The notes below the pieces were generated by a model. That model did no database searches. It was not told where the DNA came from and saw only the letters and a list, made by a program, of their open reading frames with translations. Of a DNA stretch of 64,000 bases, positions 12,252-22,237 are shown in pieces. Numbering within the stretch: position 1 is the stretch's first letter; every line of letters starts with the position of its first letter. Source of the stretch: Pholiota molesta (Eukaryota > Basidiomycota > Agaricomycetes > Agaricales > Strophariaceae); contig JACGCK010000025.1 in the NCBI GenBank assembly GCA_014925825.1, positions 124,001-188,000 of the forward strand, written 5' to 3'. A program made the translations under genes and the position numbers.

Positions 12252-14336
12252 ATGCAAGACAAGATAAAGAAAGATATGAACCCGCCCACCGCCAAATCTC
12301 ATGGTGGCCAACCTACGCTCACCAGCGACAAGGTAGACTCAGGAACTGGCTCAGAAATCCTTGGCCATGTACTCGAAAAATCCGCCGTTGAGGATCCGAG
12401 CGAGGCGAGTATGGAGTCTGTGGACACACGAACCCCAAGGCAGAAATCTAGGTCGAGGTTACAGTTTGCGGCCCTTTGCCTGACTTTGACGCTCGGTGGA
12501 TGGAACGATGGATCCACTGGCGCTTTGTTGCCGAGGATACAGACGGTGTATAATGTACGTCTTCTTGAGTTTTGAACATCTTTCCTTTGAAACCAAGCTG
12601 ATGATATGGTTTGCAGCTCAAATTTATCACCCTTTCGTTGATATTCCTGTTCGCATGTACGGTGCGTGGACTGCCTTGCTGGACCTATTATATCGCCAAA
12701 TCGGCCTCCTAATACGTTATCGGTTTTTCACTGATCCGTGTATGATTTGTAGGGATTCATGGTCGGTTCAGTTCTCAATATGTATTTGACGCCTCGCCTT
12801 GGCTTTGGAAGGGTAATTTAAAAAAACTAACTCGTATTTTATCTCAACACTCTGACTTCACATGTTATAGACGTTAATCTTTGGTTCTGTCCTTCAACTG
12901 GCTGCCTACTGTATACAATGTAGCGCTCCTCCATACCCTGTTTTTGTACTAGGCTATGTTATCAGTGGCATGGGAATATCTCTCCAGGTAGGTGTTTTTA
13001 GCCACTGAGATGAGATCTTGACACAAGCCCGAATTTAGGACGCACAAGCCAATGGCTTTGTCGCAAGCTTGAAATATAATGCTACTTCAAAGATGGGCTA
13101 TGTTCACTCAGCTTACGGTATGTACTGTATTTCCTAAGAATTGTATTTCTTTCGTTATCTAACTGCTAATCTTGTGCATTATACTTCGCTATATCAGGCT
13201 TTGGGCTGCTTATAGCACCTTTCGTCTCGACACAATTCGCTCAACAGCGTCACTGGTCGTTCCATTTCCTCGTCTCCCTCGGGATGAGCCTCATAAATGT
13301 GACGTCCCAATTCGCCATGTTTAGGTTCAAGTCACTGGACGGTGAGCGAGACTACAACACGACGTATACTGCACGATTTACAGGATCCCCCGATTATTTG
13401 TAGCATGTCTTGAAGAAGGCGGCGAGCCTCCAGTGGCCAAAGCACCCGCTGAACACGCCAACAGTCTCTTCAGTCAGGTCATGCGAAACTGGAGGATTCA
13501 TGCTATTGCAGCATTTTTGATCGTGTATCTCGGAGTCGGTGTGACGCTATCAGGTATGTGGCGTAACGGGCGCTTATTCCATTCGACCGTACAGGCAATA
13601 CGGATTTACAAATTTACCGCTAGGGTGGATCGTGACTTACATTATCAACGTGCGTGGAGGAGGGCCATCTGCTGGATATATATCCGCTGGTCTTTCTGGT
13701 GGTGGGTCTCAAGCGCTTTCCTGGGCTTGAAAGGGCGATTAATGATAGTGTTGCTTAGGCGTTATGGTTGGGCGAACTGCGCTCCTTTGGGCTAACAAAA
13801 AGGTAAGTCGCCTACCGGTGTAGCGGAGAGCACTGATACTCATGTTGCACAAGATCGGCGAAAGAAGAGCAATATTCTTATACTCTCTAATCTGCATCGG
13901 GTAAGAAATCTCCATCAAATGCAATCACCTCGTAACTATACTCATCCACACCTTGGCAGCCTCGAAATAATCGTCTGGCGCGTCCCCTCGCTCATAGGAA
14001 ACGCTGTTGCGGTTTGCATCGCCGGCATATTCCTAGGGCCCATGTATCCTATGGCCGTCAACCAGGCCAAGCGCATCCTCCCTGCGCACGTCCTCACCGG
14101 CGCGATCGGCTGGATCGCCGGGTTTGGGCAGACGGGGAGCGCGCTCGCGCCCTTCATCACCGGCGCGCTTGCGTCCCGCGTGGGTTTGCAGGTGATGCCT
14201 CCCTTGTGAGTGTATTTGCTGTGGTTCAGAGTTGGGAGGCTGACTTCGATCTTGTAGTGTAATGGGTTTGACGGTGTTGATGATGATTGTATGGGCGCTG
14301 GTACCGAATACGCCTTACAAATCTTCTGCCCCATGA
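12252..14336 (+). CDS. MFS transporter, left copy
   Basis: Major facilitator superfamily permease of the plasma or organelle membrane; the substrate is not predictable. Twelve exons with consistent phases: 12252-12554, 12617-12661, 12753-12812, 12871-12987, 13039-13117, 13198-13341, 13404-13553, 13624-13689, 13759-13802, 13854-13900, 13960-14205 and 14258-14336, giving 459 residues. A hydrophilic N-terminus (MQDKIKKDMNPPTAKSHGG) is followed by hydrophobic helices, e.g. FAALCLTLTLGGWNDGSTGA, GFMVGSVLNMYLTPRLGFGR (an MFS helix 2-3 loop), VFVLGYVISGMGISLQ and FLGPMYPMAVNQ. It ends ...TPYKSSAP. No frame lesion is seen. An in-frame ATG at 12219 arises only in this copy from a 9-base duplication, so 12252 is preferred. 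It is almost identical to the gene at 32069-34154. Confidence 0.85.
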
Positions 14337-14787
14337 ATTGCCATTTTGTGAGGTTCCTGATGATGAAGGAAGGTCGATTTTGTAGGCTGCAGTCTGTAAC
14401 TACTGAACATCGCAGAGCGATTGTGGTACCGATTATACCAACCTATTTCTTTCACGTTTAAGAGGCATCAGTTCATTTAAGTAAGGCGAGGAGAGATGGG
14501 ACAAAGGGGAAAAGGTCTCGTCAAATTGCTTCATAATAAATTTAGATAGTGCTATTTTTTATGCGGGATGTATGCAAGATTTATAAGTTGAAAAGATGTT
14601 GAATGAAGAGTATAATTTAGTAGGAAATGGTATAACACGGGAGGTAGTATGATTGTTTTGGTAGAATAGTAATAAGGCGAAATAAACATGAAGTTTGAAA
14701 AGAAAAAGAAAAAAAACGAATGAACGAATTACAGATGGATACATGATAGATGTCACCCAGAAGACCGCAATCTCGGACCTATCAACG
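14337..14787. other. shared 3' spacer between MFS gene and bHLH fragment
   Basis: A+T-rich, non-coding; it matches 31618-32068 inverted. It holds the natural 3' flank shared by the two convergent genes. Confidence 0.6.
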
Positions 14788-14937
14788 TCAGTCATCGCCC
14801 TCATCGTCACCCTCATCCATCACATCGTCCGCTGTCCCTCCATCTTTCCCGCCCATTTCCCTCTCCATCGAGCGCGCATTCAGCGCACCTTTTTCGACCG
14901 CATCCAAATCTTTCTCCAGATCCAAAACCTCCCTCCC
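14788..14937 (-). pseudogene. 3' coding fragment of the bHLH gene
   Basis: The minus strand encodes the last ~50 residues of the bHLH protein found intact at 26836-31617 (KDLDAVEKGALNARSMER ... DEGDD, stop). It breaks off abruptly at about 14937, where the intact gene would continue with EEGERE. It has no basic or HLH region and cannot be functional. It marks the edge of duplicated block 1. Confidence 0.85.
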
Positions 14938-14940
14938 CCC

Positions 14941-14959
14941 CAAATCTTCTGCTTCATGA
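14941..14959. other. 19-base filler at duplication junction
   Basis: CAAATCTTCTGCTTCATGA lies between the bHLH fragment and the F-box upstream region. It is identical to the reverse complement of the 3' end of the right MFS gene (32069-32087 region). The left MFS copy differs at that site (GCCCC for GCTTC), so the filler was not copied from its own neighbour in its present form. Confidence 0.7.
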
Positions 14960-14971
14960 GAGCAAGATCTT

Positions 14972-16730
14972 GGCAAGATCATTTTCGGGGTTCGGGCGGA
15001 GTTCCAAAGTTACTCTATTCAAAGTTAGCTGATCAACATCATGATGTTCAACCATTACGATGTCTTCCCAAGCAATTTCGACTTCAACGGAAAGCTTTTG
15101 CAACAAGCTCCCCTATGAGGCTTTAGCGAAGATCTTTGTCCACTGTCTTTCACAATATCCTTTGAAGGATGTTCAGCCCAACACGAAAATTGCGCCGATG
15201 CTTCTGTGTCAGGTGTGCTCTTATTGGAGAACAGTAGCGCTCACAACCGCCACCCTCTGGTCTCATCTGCACTGTCAGCTGCCTATTAAATGGGATGATG
15301 CGGATTTCCCCCGTATTGAATCTGCGGATAGAATCTTTTGGACGGCCGCCATGGAATTTCTGCGATGGTGGAAGAAAAATCATGGCGCAATACCCCCCTT
15401 TCTTCGCATACGTGCTCGTCCAAATAGTGCTAAGCCCAGATGGGGACGTTACAAAAAGTTTCCTGAACAACAGTTCTTACTTGAATACCTATCCTCCGCG
15501 CAGTATCTCGACACGCATCTACTTTATCGCTATCTGACTATAGAAGCACTCATCAGCGGAACTCGTGTAATGTGTCCCAATTTACACACACTTGTGACTG
15601 CATACAACAGCACCCGCGTTGAAGAGAATCATAATTTTGAGTCGCGTCGTGGCCTGTTCGAAGAGTCTCAGTTACCATTTGTTCCTCTCCAACTTCCTCC
15701 AACATTACGCCAACTATCCCTTTACTCTTATGGTCGTGATCACCAGCTTGGATGGATCAACGACCGCACCAATTGGTCCACGTTAACTCATCTTAAATTC
15801 AGCGCTGAATGCACCCTTTCTGACTGGTCTTCCACCATCCGCGCTGTTCCAAGACTCCAGTGGGGACGTTTCTCCATCGATTTAACAGACACCAATCTTA
15901 TCAACTATACCCCATCTACCAACTTCAGTCTTCCTACGCTCTCCAACCTCTTTGTGCGCTTTGGCACTTGGAACAAATTTGTAGAGTGCCCAGGGCCACT
16001 GTTGGGCGCACTCTTCGATAATCTGGAATTCCCCGCACTGCAAGAGCTGCACCTCCACAATACGAATGCATGCACGTGGTGGGATTCGCGCACAGCTACG
16101 GATATGGCTGCCCTGTTGAGATGCGCGCCGGTGATCACAAGGCTCACTCTGGCAGGCGACTCCATCTCCTCCATCTGCCCCATCATGGGAGACAATTCTT
16201 TCGACAAGCTCGCAAGCCATACCGCCAACATCAAGCCTCTGTCGTGGCATCCTCCCTTCCTTACACACCTCCAATTGCATCTGGTATGCCCGTATAACAT
16301 CGAAGATGTGGATAAACTAAGCGAGCAATTCGTCCGGCGAATTTTTCACTCGTGGCCTTGGCTGGATTTCGAGAACCCAGCGAGTACTATTCGGAGGGTC
16401 ACGATCGTGATTGATCGAGCAGCCCATGGCCGGACACCGCTGTCTGGCCGATGCGAGCATCTCCAAGTCCTGAAAGCTTCAATCGTGCAGAATGTTCAGA
16501 AGAACATCAACAAGGTGGCAAAAGATGTGATCTTTGAGGTTAGGTTGGAATGCGAACTACCTCCACCTGACGAGACACTGGAAACTTGGGCCGTTTGATA
16601 TCTTCTCGATCATGTTACTTATATAGAGAGCTCGTCATTGGCGCACTGTATATTCGTTCTTTTTCGTTGTTCAAAGTTCTCTCAACTTTCGATTTCTATT
16701 AGTTTGAATGACGACAAGGTTTTTTGAAAT
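14972..16730 (+). repeat. left arm, block 2 of inverted segmental duplication (F-box gene and flanks)
   Basis: Matches 36878-35150 inverted. Its start (GGCAAGATCATTT) corresponds to the first codons of GPI8 on the opposite strand at the right locus, with a small local duplication of ATCTTGC. Its end lies about 130 bases past the F-box stop, near CAACTTTC. Confidence 0.75.
15060..16598 (+). CDS. F-box/LRR-like protein, intact copy
   Basis: Uninterrupted 512-residue ORF starting MSSQAISTSTESF. The F-box-like segment covers about residues 12-70: NKLPYEALAKIFVHCLSQ, then LLCQVCSYWRTVALTTATLWSHL, the usual arrangement in the expanded mushroom F-box families. These are thought to be substrate adaptors of SCF ubiquitin ligases. 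The rest shows irregular leucine-rich stretches (LPPTLRQLSLYSYGR, FPALQELHLHN, LLRCAPVITRLTLAG, PFLTHLQLHL) typical of LRR-like folds. It ends ...DETLETWAV. A disrupted homologue lies at 35269-36801. Confidence 0.8.
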   Translation: MSSQAISTSTESFCNKLPYEALAKIFVHCLSQYPLKDVQPNTKIAPMLLCQVCSYWRTVALTTATLWSHLHCQLPIKWDDADFPRIESADRIFWTAAMEFLRWWKKNHGAIPPFLRIRARPNSAKPRWGRYKKFPEQQFLLEYLSSAQYLDTHLLYRYLTIEALISGTRVMCPNLHTLVTAYNSTRVEENHNFESRRGLFEESQLPFVPLQLPPTLRQLSLYSYGRDHQLGWINDRTNWSTLTHLKFSAECTLSDWSSTIRAVPRLQWGRFSIDLTDTNLINYTPSTNFSLPTLSNLFVRFGTWNKFVECPGPLLGALFDNLEFPALQELHLHNTNACTWWDSRTATDMAALLRCAPVITRLTLAGDSISSICPIMGDNSFDKLASHTANIKPLSWHPPFLTHLQLHLVCPYNIEDVDKLSEQFVRRIFHSWPWLDFENPASTIRRVTIVIDRAAHGRTPLSGRCEHLQVLKASIVQNVQKNINKVAKDVIFEVRLECELPPPDETLETWAV

Positions 16731-17006
16731 CTTCTTGGTGTGGAGTTTAAGAAACCTCAAGACAGCCTCAAGAACTAGGTGAGGTTTGATCAATATAAAT
16801 TAGTCGAAATGATTATAAGTTTGAACTTACCCAAGTCCATCCAACTCCAAATGCGTCTTCCAGACCATGCCTAGTGATCATTGGATCCTAGAAAAGCATT
16901 GTTAAAAACCTCAGATTTACGAAGCTTGCTTATTGGTGATTATGAACATAAAAGGCAATATAAATGAATCAAAATCTGTGAACTTAACAAAGATAAATGA
17001 TGAAAG
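16599..17006. other. spacer, convergent gene ends
   Basis: Between the F-box gene and the macro-like gene. Homology to the right locus stops near 16730; beyond that nothing recognisable. Confidence 0.5.
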
Positions 17007-17779
17007 CTAATCAATTTCACGGTGGGTACTACGGCAAGCCTGAGCGATAGCGATTGCGCTTTTCCATTCCAGGGAGCTCCACTTTTCTGGGTTGTCTGAG
17101 GCATCGATATAATCTCTGACGGCCAACGCCATTTGCTGCGCACATCGCTCTGCGGAGACGCCTCCTACACCCGTCGCCAACCCCGTCATTAGGACTTTAC
17201 GAATTCTCGTGCCCTCCCCGGAGGCATCCACTGCCCGGTTATGGTGCTCCAGAGCAAGCAACAACGACCATACGCAATTGTAGACGACTTCTCGATTCCA
17301 TGTGACGGACTCTGGGATGCGCATCGTGGGGCACAGGGCGATAAAAGCACAGCCGTGCGAGTTGTTCTCGCACACAGAGCCTTTGAGGGGGATGAGGGTG
17401 CATGTAGCAGGGGGTGCGTAGCCCTTCCACTGCTTATAGAGAGCGGCTTGGGCCACCCGGGTTGGGGCGTCTACATCGTCGGGGCAAAGGGCTTCAGCTA
17501 GGAAATAATCAAACCTATTCAACGTTGATCGACTCAATAATCAATTCAACTTGCCCTAGAGAGATATGTTACTCACCCGCCATCCAGACGGCCGTACGAG
17601 TTGGCTGGGGATACGATGCAGTCAAATTGATCGTGTGGCGGGGCCAGGTCGGACAGGAAAGACTGGATCATCGAGAACTTGTCTCGATACGCTTCGGGGA
17701 TGTGCTGGGCGATGGCACTCTGCCATTCCTCTATGAGCTTTGGTGAAAGATCCAAAAGGATGAACTGAAGACCATCCAT
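17007..17779 (-). CDS. macro-domain-like (ADP-ribose-binding fold) protein
   Basis: Two exons, 17779-17577 and 17514-17007, joined by a 62-base intron (GTGAGT...TAG), give 236 residues. The N-terminal part ends in DCIVSPANSYGRLDGGFD. The pattern V-S-P-A-N-x-x-G-x-x-D-G-G is the loop of macro-like domains that binds ADP-ribose or related nucleotides. Later segments TCTLIPL, GCAFIALCPTMRIPESV, NCVWSLLLALEHHN and VLMTGLATGVGGVSAERCAQQM fit the remaining strands and the second glycine-rich loop. Whether it hydrolyses ADP-ribosyl groups cannot be told. The start MDGLQFILLDL is the only good ATG. No operon-like partner. Confidence 0.75.
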
Positions 17780-18138
17780 GGATGAAGTTCAGGACCTAGG
17801 AAGCTCAGGATCTAGTGATAGTTTGGTGATAGTACTTCTGGGACACAAAGTCTATTGAAAAAGAATAAGTGCTCGATATTTATTCTAGACGATGAAGAAA
17901 AGTAATCAATCACTAGCACTTACGATGTATGAGTGCTTGAGTAGAGGTCGAGCATACGAATTGCCATATGTCCGTCGGTGAAAGAGGGCGACTGCATCAA
18001 GTGATGCCATCAGTTGTGGGCGATGCGATAAAAAAATAATGATTATAAATTGTCTAACATAGCTAAGCCTATTTTGGCTGTTCGGAGTTTGAACACGTCT
18101 TGCCTCCTCCCTTCATCATTCGGGACATTCAGTTTGAA
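17780..18138. other. divergent promoter region
   Basis: Head-to-head spacer between the macro-like gene and the SAP30BP homologue. A+T-rich; no TATA box was clear. Confidence 0.45.
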
Positions 18139-19431
18139 ATGAACGGTAAATCCGTTTCAATTTCTCATAGAATCTATCTAAAGCCACTCGTAGGACTCGT
18201 CGCATACGATAATGACTCTCCTAGTGACAACGAAGCCGGACCATCGACGTCTAACGGCGGCCAAAACTACGCGAATGTGAGATAATTCATCGCCATCCTC
18301 CTGCGATTGTTTCCATCTTTCTGGCTTTTATTCCGCGTCGGATAGGACAAATCAACGAAGACAAGCGCTAAAACCTCTTCTGAAGGTAGGGTTTGGGTGC
18401 ATCTCTGTTCCTCGTGTGCTCATGTTTCTCTCAAGGACGGCGCATCCCTAAATCCCAAGTGATCATCAAAAGGCCGACCATCAGCCACAAAACCCATAGT
18501 CTACGTGCACATATCTCAGACGACCTGACGGAAAACGAGCGCCCAGAAGTTGCCAGCTCTTCCCGAGATGAGAGTCTTAGTGGTTCTGCGGACGTGTCTC
18601 CGGTGAAAATTCGTCCCAGTCCATCGGAAGAACCTCAGGATGAGCTTCATCGGATCAGACGTCTGCTACAACCTCCACCTATCCCAGATGTCCCAGATTG
18701 GGGCATTCCTACAGAATCCTTGGAACCTTGTGACCCTGTGCTGCGGGTACGTCGTATGTTCATCCTGACCTTGCTGCCACCTCATCGCTCGGCTTGCCGC
18801 AGACGAAACTGGCGCAATTCTCTGCTCTCAAAAACGACCCTGTGAACCCCAAACACTTCAACGACTCTCTCATGTCGAACCGGTCCTTTCGAAACCCACA
18901 TCTGTATACCAAGCTCGTCGAGTTCGTGGATGTGGATGAACGCGCGACGAATTTTCCCAAGGATATCTGGGATCCGAACGATGTCAAGCCTGATTGGTTT
19001 GCGCATCAAATTGGTATGTTGGATCCTCTCTCTTTCCACGATACCACATTCATGCCATGTCTTTCGCTTGCTTCTGTTTTTTCTCGGATCAAACCCTCTG
19101 GTACTGCTTTTCTCTGCGCCTGTCTTGCCGTTATTTGTCTTGGGGTCTTTGGGGCACATTCTTCTTTGTTGGCGCTTCTGCACGGGCGCATCTCTTCCAC
19201 TCTCTGGGCTGCAACTCGTGGGTCCGACAATTCAAAGCGGACGCGCAGAAAGAGCAATCCGAGAGACAGTCTGCTTCTCAAACTCCTGGGAAACGCAGTC
19301 ATATCAATTTTTCGTCTGCGAAAGACAAAGAGAGTGTGCCGAGAAGGAGTCGATTCCAACCTTACGGCTCGTCTGCGTTGGGAAAGGACCTGGGCTCGGG
19401 CTCTCGACCGAAAACGCGATGGGGACCATGA
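18139..19431 (+). CDS. SAP30BP/HCNGP-like nuclear protein
   Basis: Homologue of SAP30-binding protein (HCNGP), linked in animals to transcriptional repression and splicing. Exons 18139-18276, 18346-18385, 18436-18746, 18803-19013 and 19238-19431 give 297 residues with consistent phases. The N-terminus has [17 protein letters not shown], then a Ser/Glu-rich linker. The HCNGP core follows: [62 protein letters not shown] and [19 protein letters not shown]. The C-terminus is basic ([17 protein letters not shown]). The last intron (19014-19237) is 224 bases, longer than the others. The exact start is uncertain because an in-frame ATG also lies at 18100. Confidence 0.85.
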
Positions 19432-19573
19432 TGTCCTGGTCTTTCTATCTTATCTACCTTTCTCTTCAATGTAACAGGGATTTTGTGATAACGACGCGCA
19501 TCTTTTGAAATTGGCGGAATAAGGCGGATGGCAATGCAAGCAAGACATTTAATTGATCGTAGGGCTCCATTGT

Positions 19574-19637
19574 AAAAGATGATGCCCGAGGGGTTGTGAA
19601 AAAATAAAACTTCACAACCCCTCGGGCGTCTTCTTTT
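19574..19637. repeat. long near-perfect hairpin
   Basis: Two 27-base arms with two mismatches (core GCCCGAGGGGTTGTGAA) flank a 10-base A-rich loop. It lies about 140 bases past the SAP30BP homologue and upstream of the next gene's promoter. In RNA it would fold into a very stable stem. Confidence 0.85.
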
Positions 19638-19801
19638 AAATTGCCGATTATTCAATTTTCCTGGTCTTCTTCGAAATCGCTCGAGGTAAACGTACCTTGC
19701 ATTCAGAATAGCAGCATGGGCTGGCGGGTTAACAGGCGATCATATCCGCACTCATGTGGGCGGCTCGTTCCTTGGACCAAACTGACAATAACTCCAGCTG
19801 C

Positions 19802-19807
19802 TATAAA
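19802..19807 (+). promoter_or_regulatory. TATA box of membrane protein gene
   Basis: TATAAA about 90 bases upstream of the ATG at 19898, followed by a pyrimidine-rich leader typical of fungal promoters. Confidence 0.5.
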
Positions 19808-19897
19808 CCCCTCTCTCCTCTCCGTCCTTTCTTAACCTCATACCACCACCATCCCGCCCATTTTCACCTTACAACAGCTTCAATCCCAACGCTTAAT

Positions 19898-22237
19898 ATG
19901 GCGGTGCTCATCTCGACAAGCTCTATCCTCAAACTCGCCTTAGCGGGGGGTCTTCTCGCTTTTCGCCCAGGCGACCGGGGCCCCATGGGCAAGGAGCAAA
20001 AGGCGGGCGTCGCCCTCCTCGCCGGTGCTGCTGGGTTCGCTGTCGCGCCTACGATATACCAGCTCGCCCATGGGCTCCGTGGGCCTGTGAAAGTAGTACC
20101 CGCCCAAGCTATCCAGCTCAGGCCTGCCCGCCCTAAGGCTACCGGCACCCGCCCTGCTGCTAAGCCCACCAAGACCTGGGGCCCGGAGGCGGGTGCGGGC
20201 GGGAAGCCCAGGAACGCGGTGTTTGCGATCGCCGTGTGCGTCTTGGTTGCTGGCGGAGAGCTGCCATGGTCCTCGGTCGAAGCTCCTCTGCCTCTTCCGC
20301 GGGCGAGGATGGCGAGGAACTCGACGATGTTCCGGATGGCCCCGCTGGTGGCGAGGACGCGGCGAACGGTTCGGGTTAGTCAAGAACTTTTTTGATATGT
20401 CCTAAACTTACTCATCTTCCAACGCAGGGGGCGACTCTTCTGCTCCCGAAGATGGCGAGGACGCGGCGAACGGTTCGGGTTAGTCAAGAACTTTTTGATA
20501 TGTCCTAAACTTACTCATCTTCCAACGCAGGTGGCGACTCTTCTGCTCCTGGCGATGGCGAGGACGCGGCGAGCGGTTCGGGTTAGTCGAGAATTTTTTT
20601 GATATGTCCTAAACTTACTCATTTTCCAACGCAGGCGGCGACTCTTCTGCTCCTGGCGGTGCTCCAGATAATTCCTCTGGCGTTGGCGACGAGCCAGGTA
20701 AGTTTTCCTTGAAATATCGTTGGTATTTCGCTTAACTCGCCCTCAGATACAGTATCCAACGACGCACATGCTTGCGATGGCGATGTGGGAGGTTCTCCTC
20801 CCCCTCCCCTCCCCCTCCCCCTTCGGAAACAACCTCTAGCTCAGATGACGGCAACAAGGGCTGCGGTGTCTATGGCCTTGATTGGAAGGCTCTCTTCATT
20901 GCCCTGGCCGTAGTCGCCGCTTTCAAGAAGTACAAGGCGCTTCGTGCAATGAACGTGGACAAAGAAGATATCGCCCGAGACAATATCCGCCCCGCCCAAG
21001 TTGCTTCCAAAGTACAAGAACATTCATCGGCGTATCTTCGTGATGGTGTCCACGCCGGTCTCCTCGCCACCGCCTCCTGCGCTGCCTTCGCATCTACGAA
21101 GCATTCAGCTTTTTCGTCTCAGTTTTTGGATCTCGCTACTGTTGTGAACGACAAGGACAAGCAACTCGCGCTTATCCATGACATCGCGACGCCCAGGATC
21201 TCTGCTTTCCCAGGAGAGGTTGGGATGTGCGCCAGCAACGTTGCTCCCAGCGTCAATCTGTTCAAGGACGCCGAGATGCCTTGGGGATGGGACGACGACC
21301 GGGAAAACCAACCTCCTGTGACGCTTCACTTTGCCCTTTCTCCCGAAGAAGCACTGGGTCAGATCATCGCGTCGGGCTCTGGGTCGCCTGTGGAGGAAGA
21401 GCCTGCAAAGTCTGCTTGGGGGTATCGTTACTGGGACCAAATGGGGGCTTTCGTCAAGCGCACTGTGATCATCGTCCTGGTTGCGATCGTGACCTATCTT
21501 TTCCTTACTATCGACCGCTTGAACGCCGCTATCGAAGACATTGATCAAGTAAATCGTCAAGTAAGTTTTCTCTTGCCTTTCTGAATCGATATTTATCTAA
21601 CCTACTCCATAGCAGACTGTGATAATGGAACAAGGGCCTTGCGACATCGAGGAAGAAGAAATTTATTACGACGCACCTTCTGAATCCACGGACATGGACA
21701 CTGAAAACGACACACCTGCAGACTTTGCCTCCAACGCATCAATCATCGGGGAAGAAGTCGCAGACGAAGGGCCAACAGTCGAGGGGCCTGAGCAGACCGT
21801 CCTCACCGACATCGTCGCCGAAGTCAACGTCAGGAAGCGTTCCGCGTCATCTCCTGCTATTTTCACCAGCCCCATCGAGGAGATTGCAGTCATTGAGTTT
21901 ATTTCGGTGCGTTCTTCCTGGCTTTTTTATTATTTGAAACGTTGATTGCTGATCCACTCTCCTGTTGCAGCCCTCTAAGACTTTCCCTGACCACATGCCA
22001 GATATTGCGCCTGCTCCTCCTGCGGTTGAAGACCCTGCTTCTGCTTCAACTGCTGCCCCTGACATTGAGATCGCTCCTCCTACCCCAAGCTTCCAGGAGA
22101 CTCAGGAGGTCTTTGCCATCCCCGTTGTAGGCGGAGAACGCCCTCGTCGTCGCGTCCGCGGCGGACGTCGCAGCCATACTCGTACTGGGCACGGACGTGG
22201 AAATGGCCAAGCGGGCGGATCCTCTACGTTTGTCTAA
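19898..22237 (+). CDS. predicted membrane protein with triplicated exon, family unknown
   Basis: Not recognised. The N-terminal exon from 19898 (MAVLISTSSILKLALAGGLL) looks like a membrane anchor. A Gly/Ser/Asp-rich part follows, encoded partly by two 51-base exons (20428-20478, 20531-20581) between near-identical introns. Exons 20635-20697 and 20747-21560 come next. The latter encodes two hydrophobic segments, ALFIALAVVAAFKKYKAL and TVIIVLVAIVTYLFLTI, separated by about 180 residues. Exons 21616-21906 (acidic) and 21971-22237 (ending in a basic tail, RPRRRVRGGRRSH...SSTFV) finish it. Two joins are unresolved: the first exon is in another frame than the Gly/Ser repeats (change between 20220 and 20281), and a pyrimidine-rich stretch at 20793-20850 separates two frames. 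That stretch may be an intron or indels in a CCCCT run. Confidence 0.55.
20328..20650 (+). repeat. tandem exon-plus-intron repeat, period 103-104 bases
   Basis: Three nearly identical introns lie at 20375-20427, 20479-20530 and 20582-20634 (GTTAGTC...TTTGATATGTCC...CTTACTC...CAACGCAG), each preceded by a near-identical exon end (GGCGAGGACGCGGCG). The repeated exon is 51 bases, phase 1 at both ends, and encodes GGDSSAPEDGEDAANGS or close variants. Adding or losing a unit keeps the frame. Confidence 0.85.

Larger units (their letters stand above)
11222..14937 (+). repeat. left arm, block 1 of inverted segmental duplication (NACHT tail, MFS, bHLH end)
   Basis: This stretch matches 35137-31465 in inverse orientation, gene for gene and through introns and spacers, with small indels. 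By eye, identity in the spacer near 11760-11940 is above 90 percent. It begins inside the NACHT gene tail and ends inside a truncated piece of the bHLH coding sequence. Confidence 0.85.
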
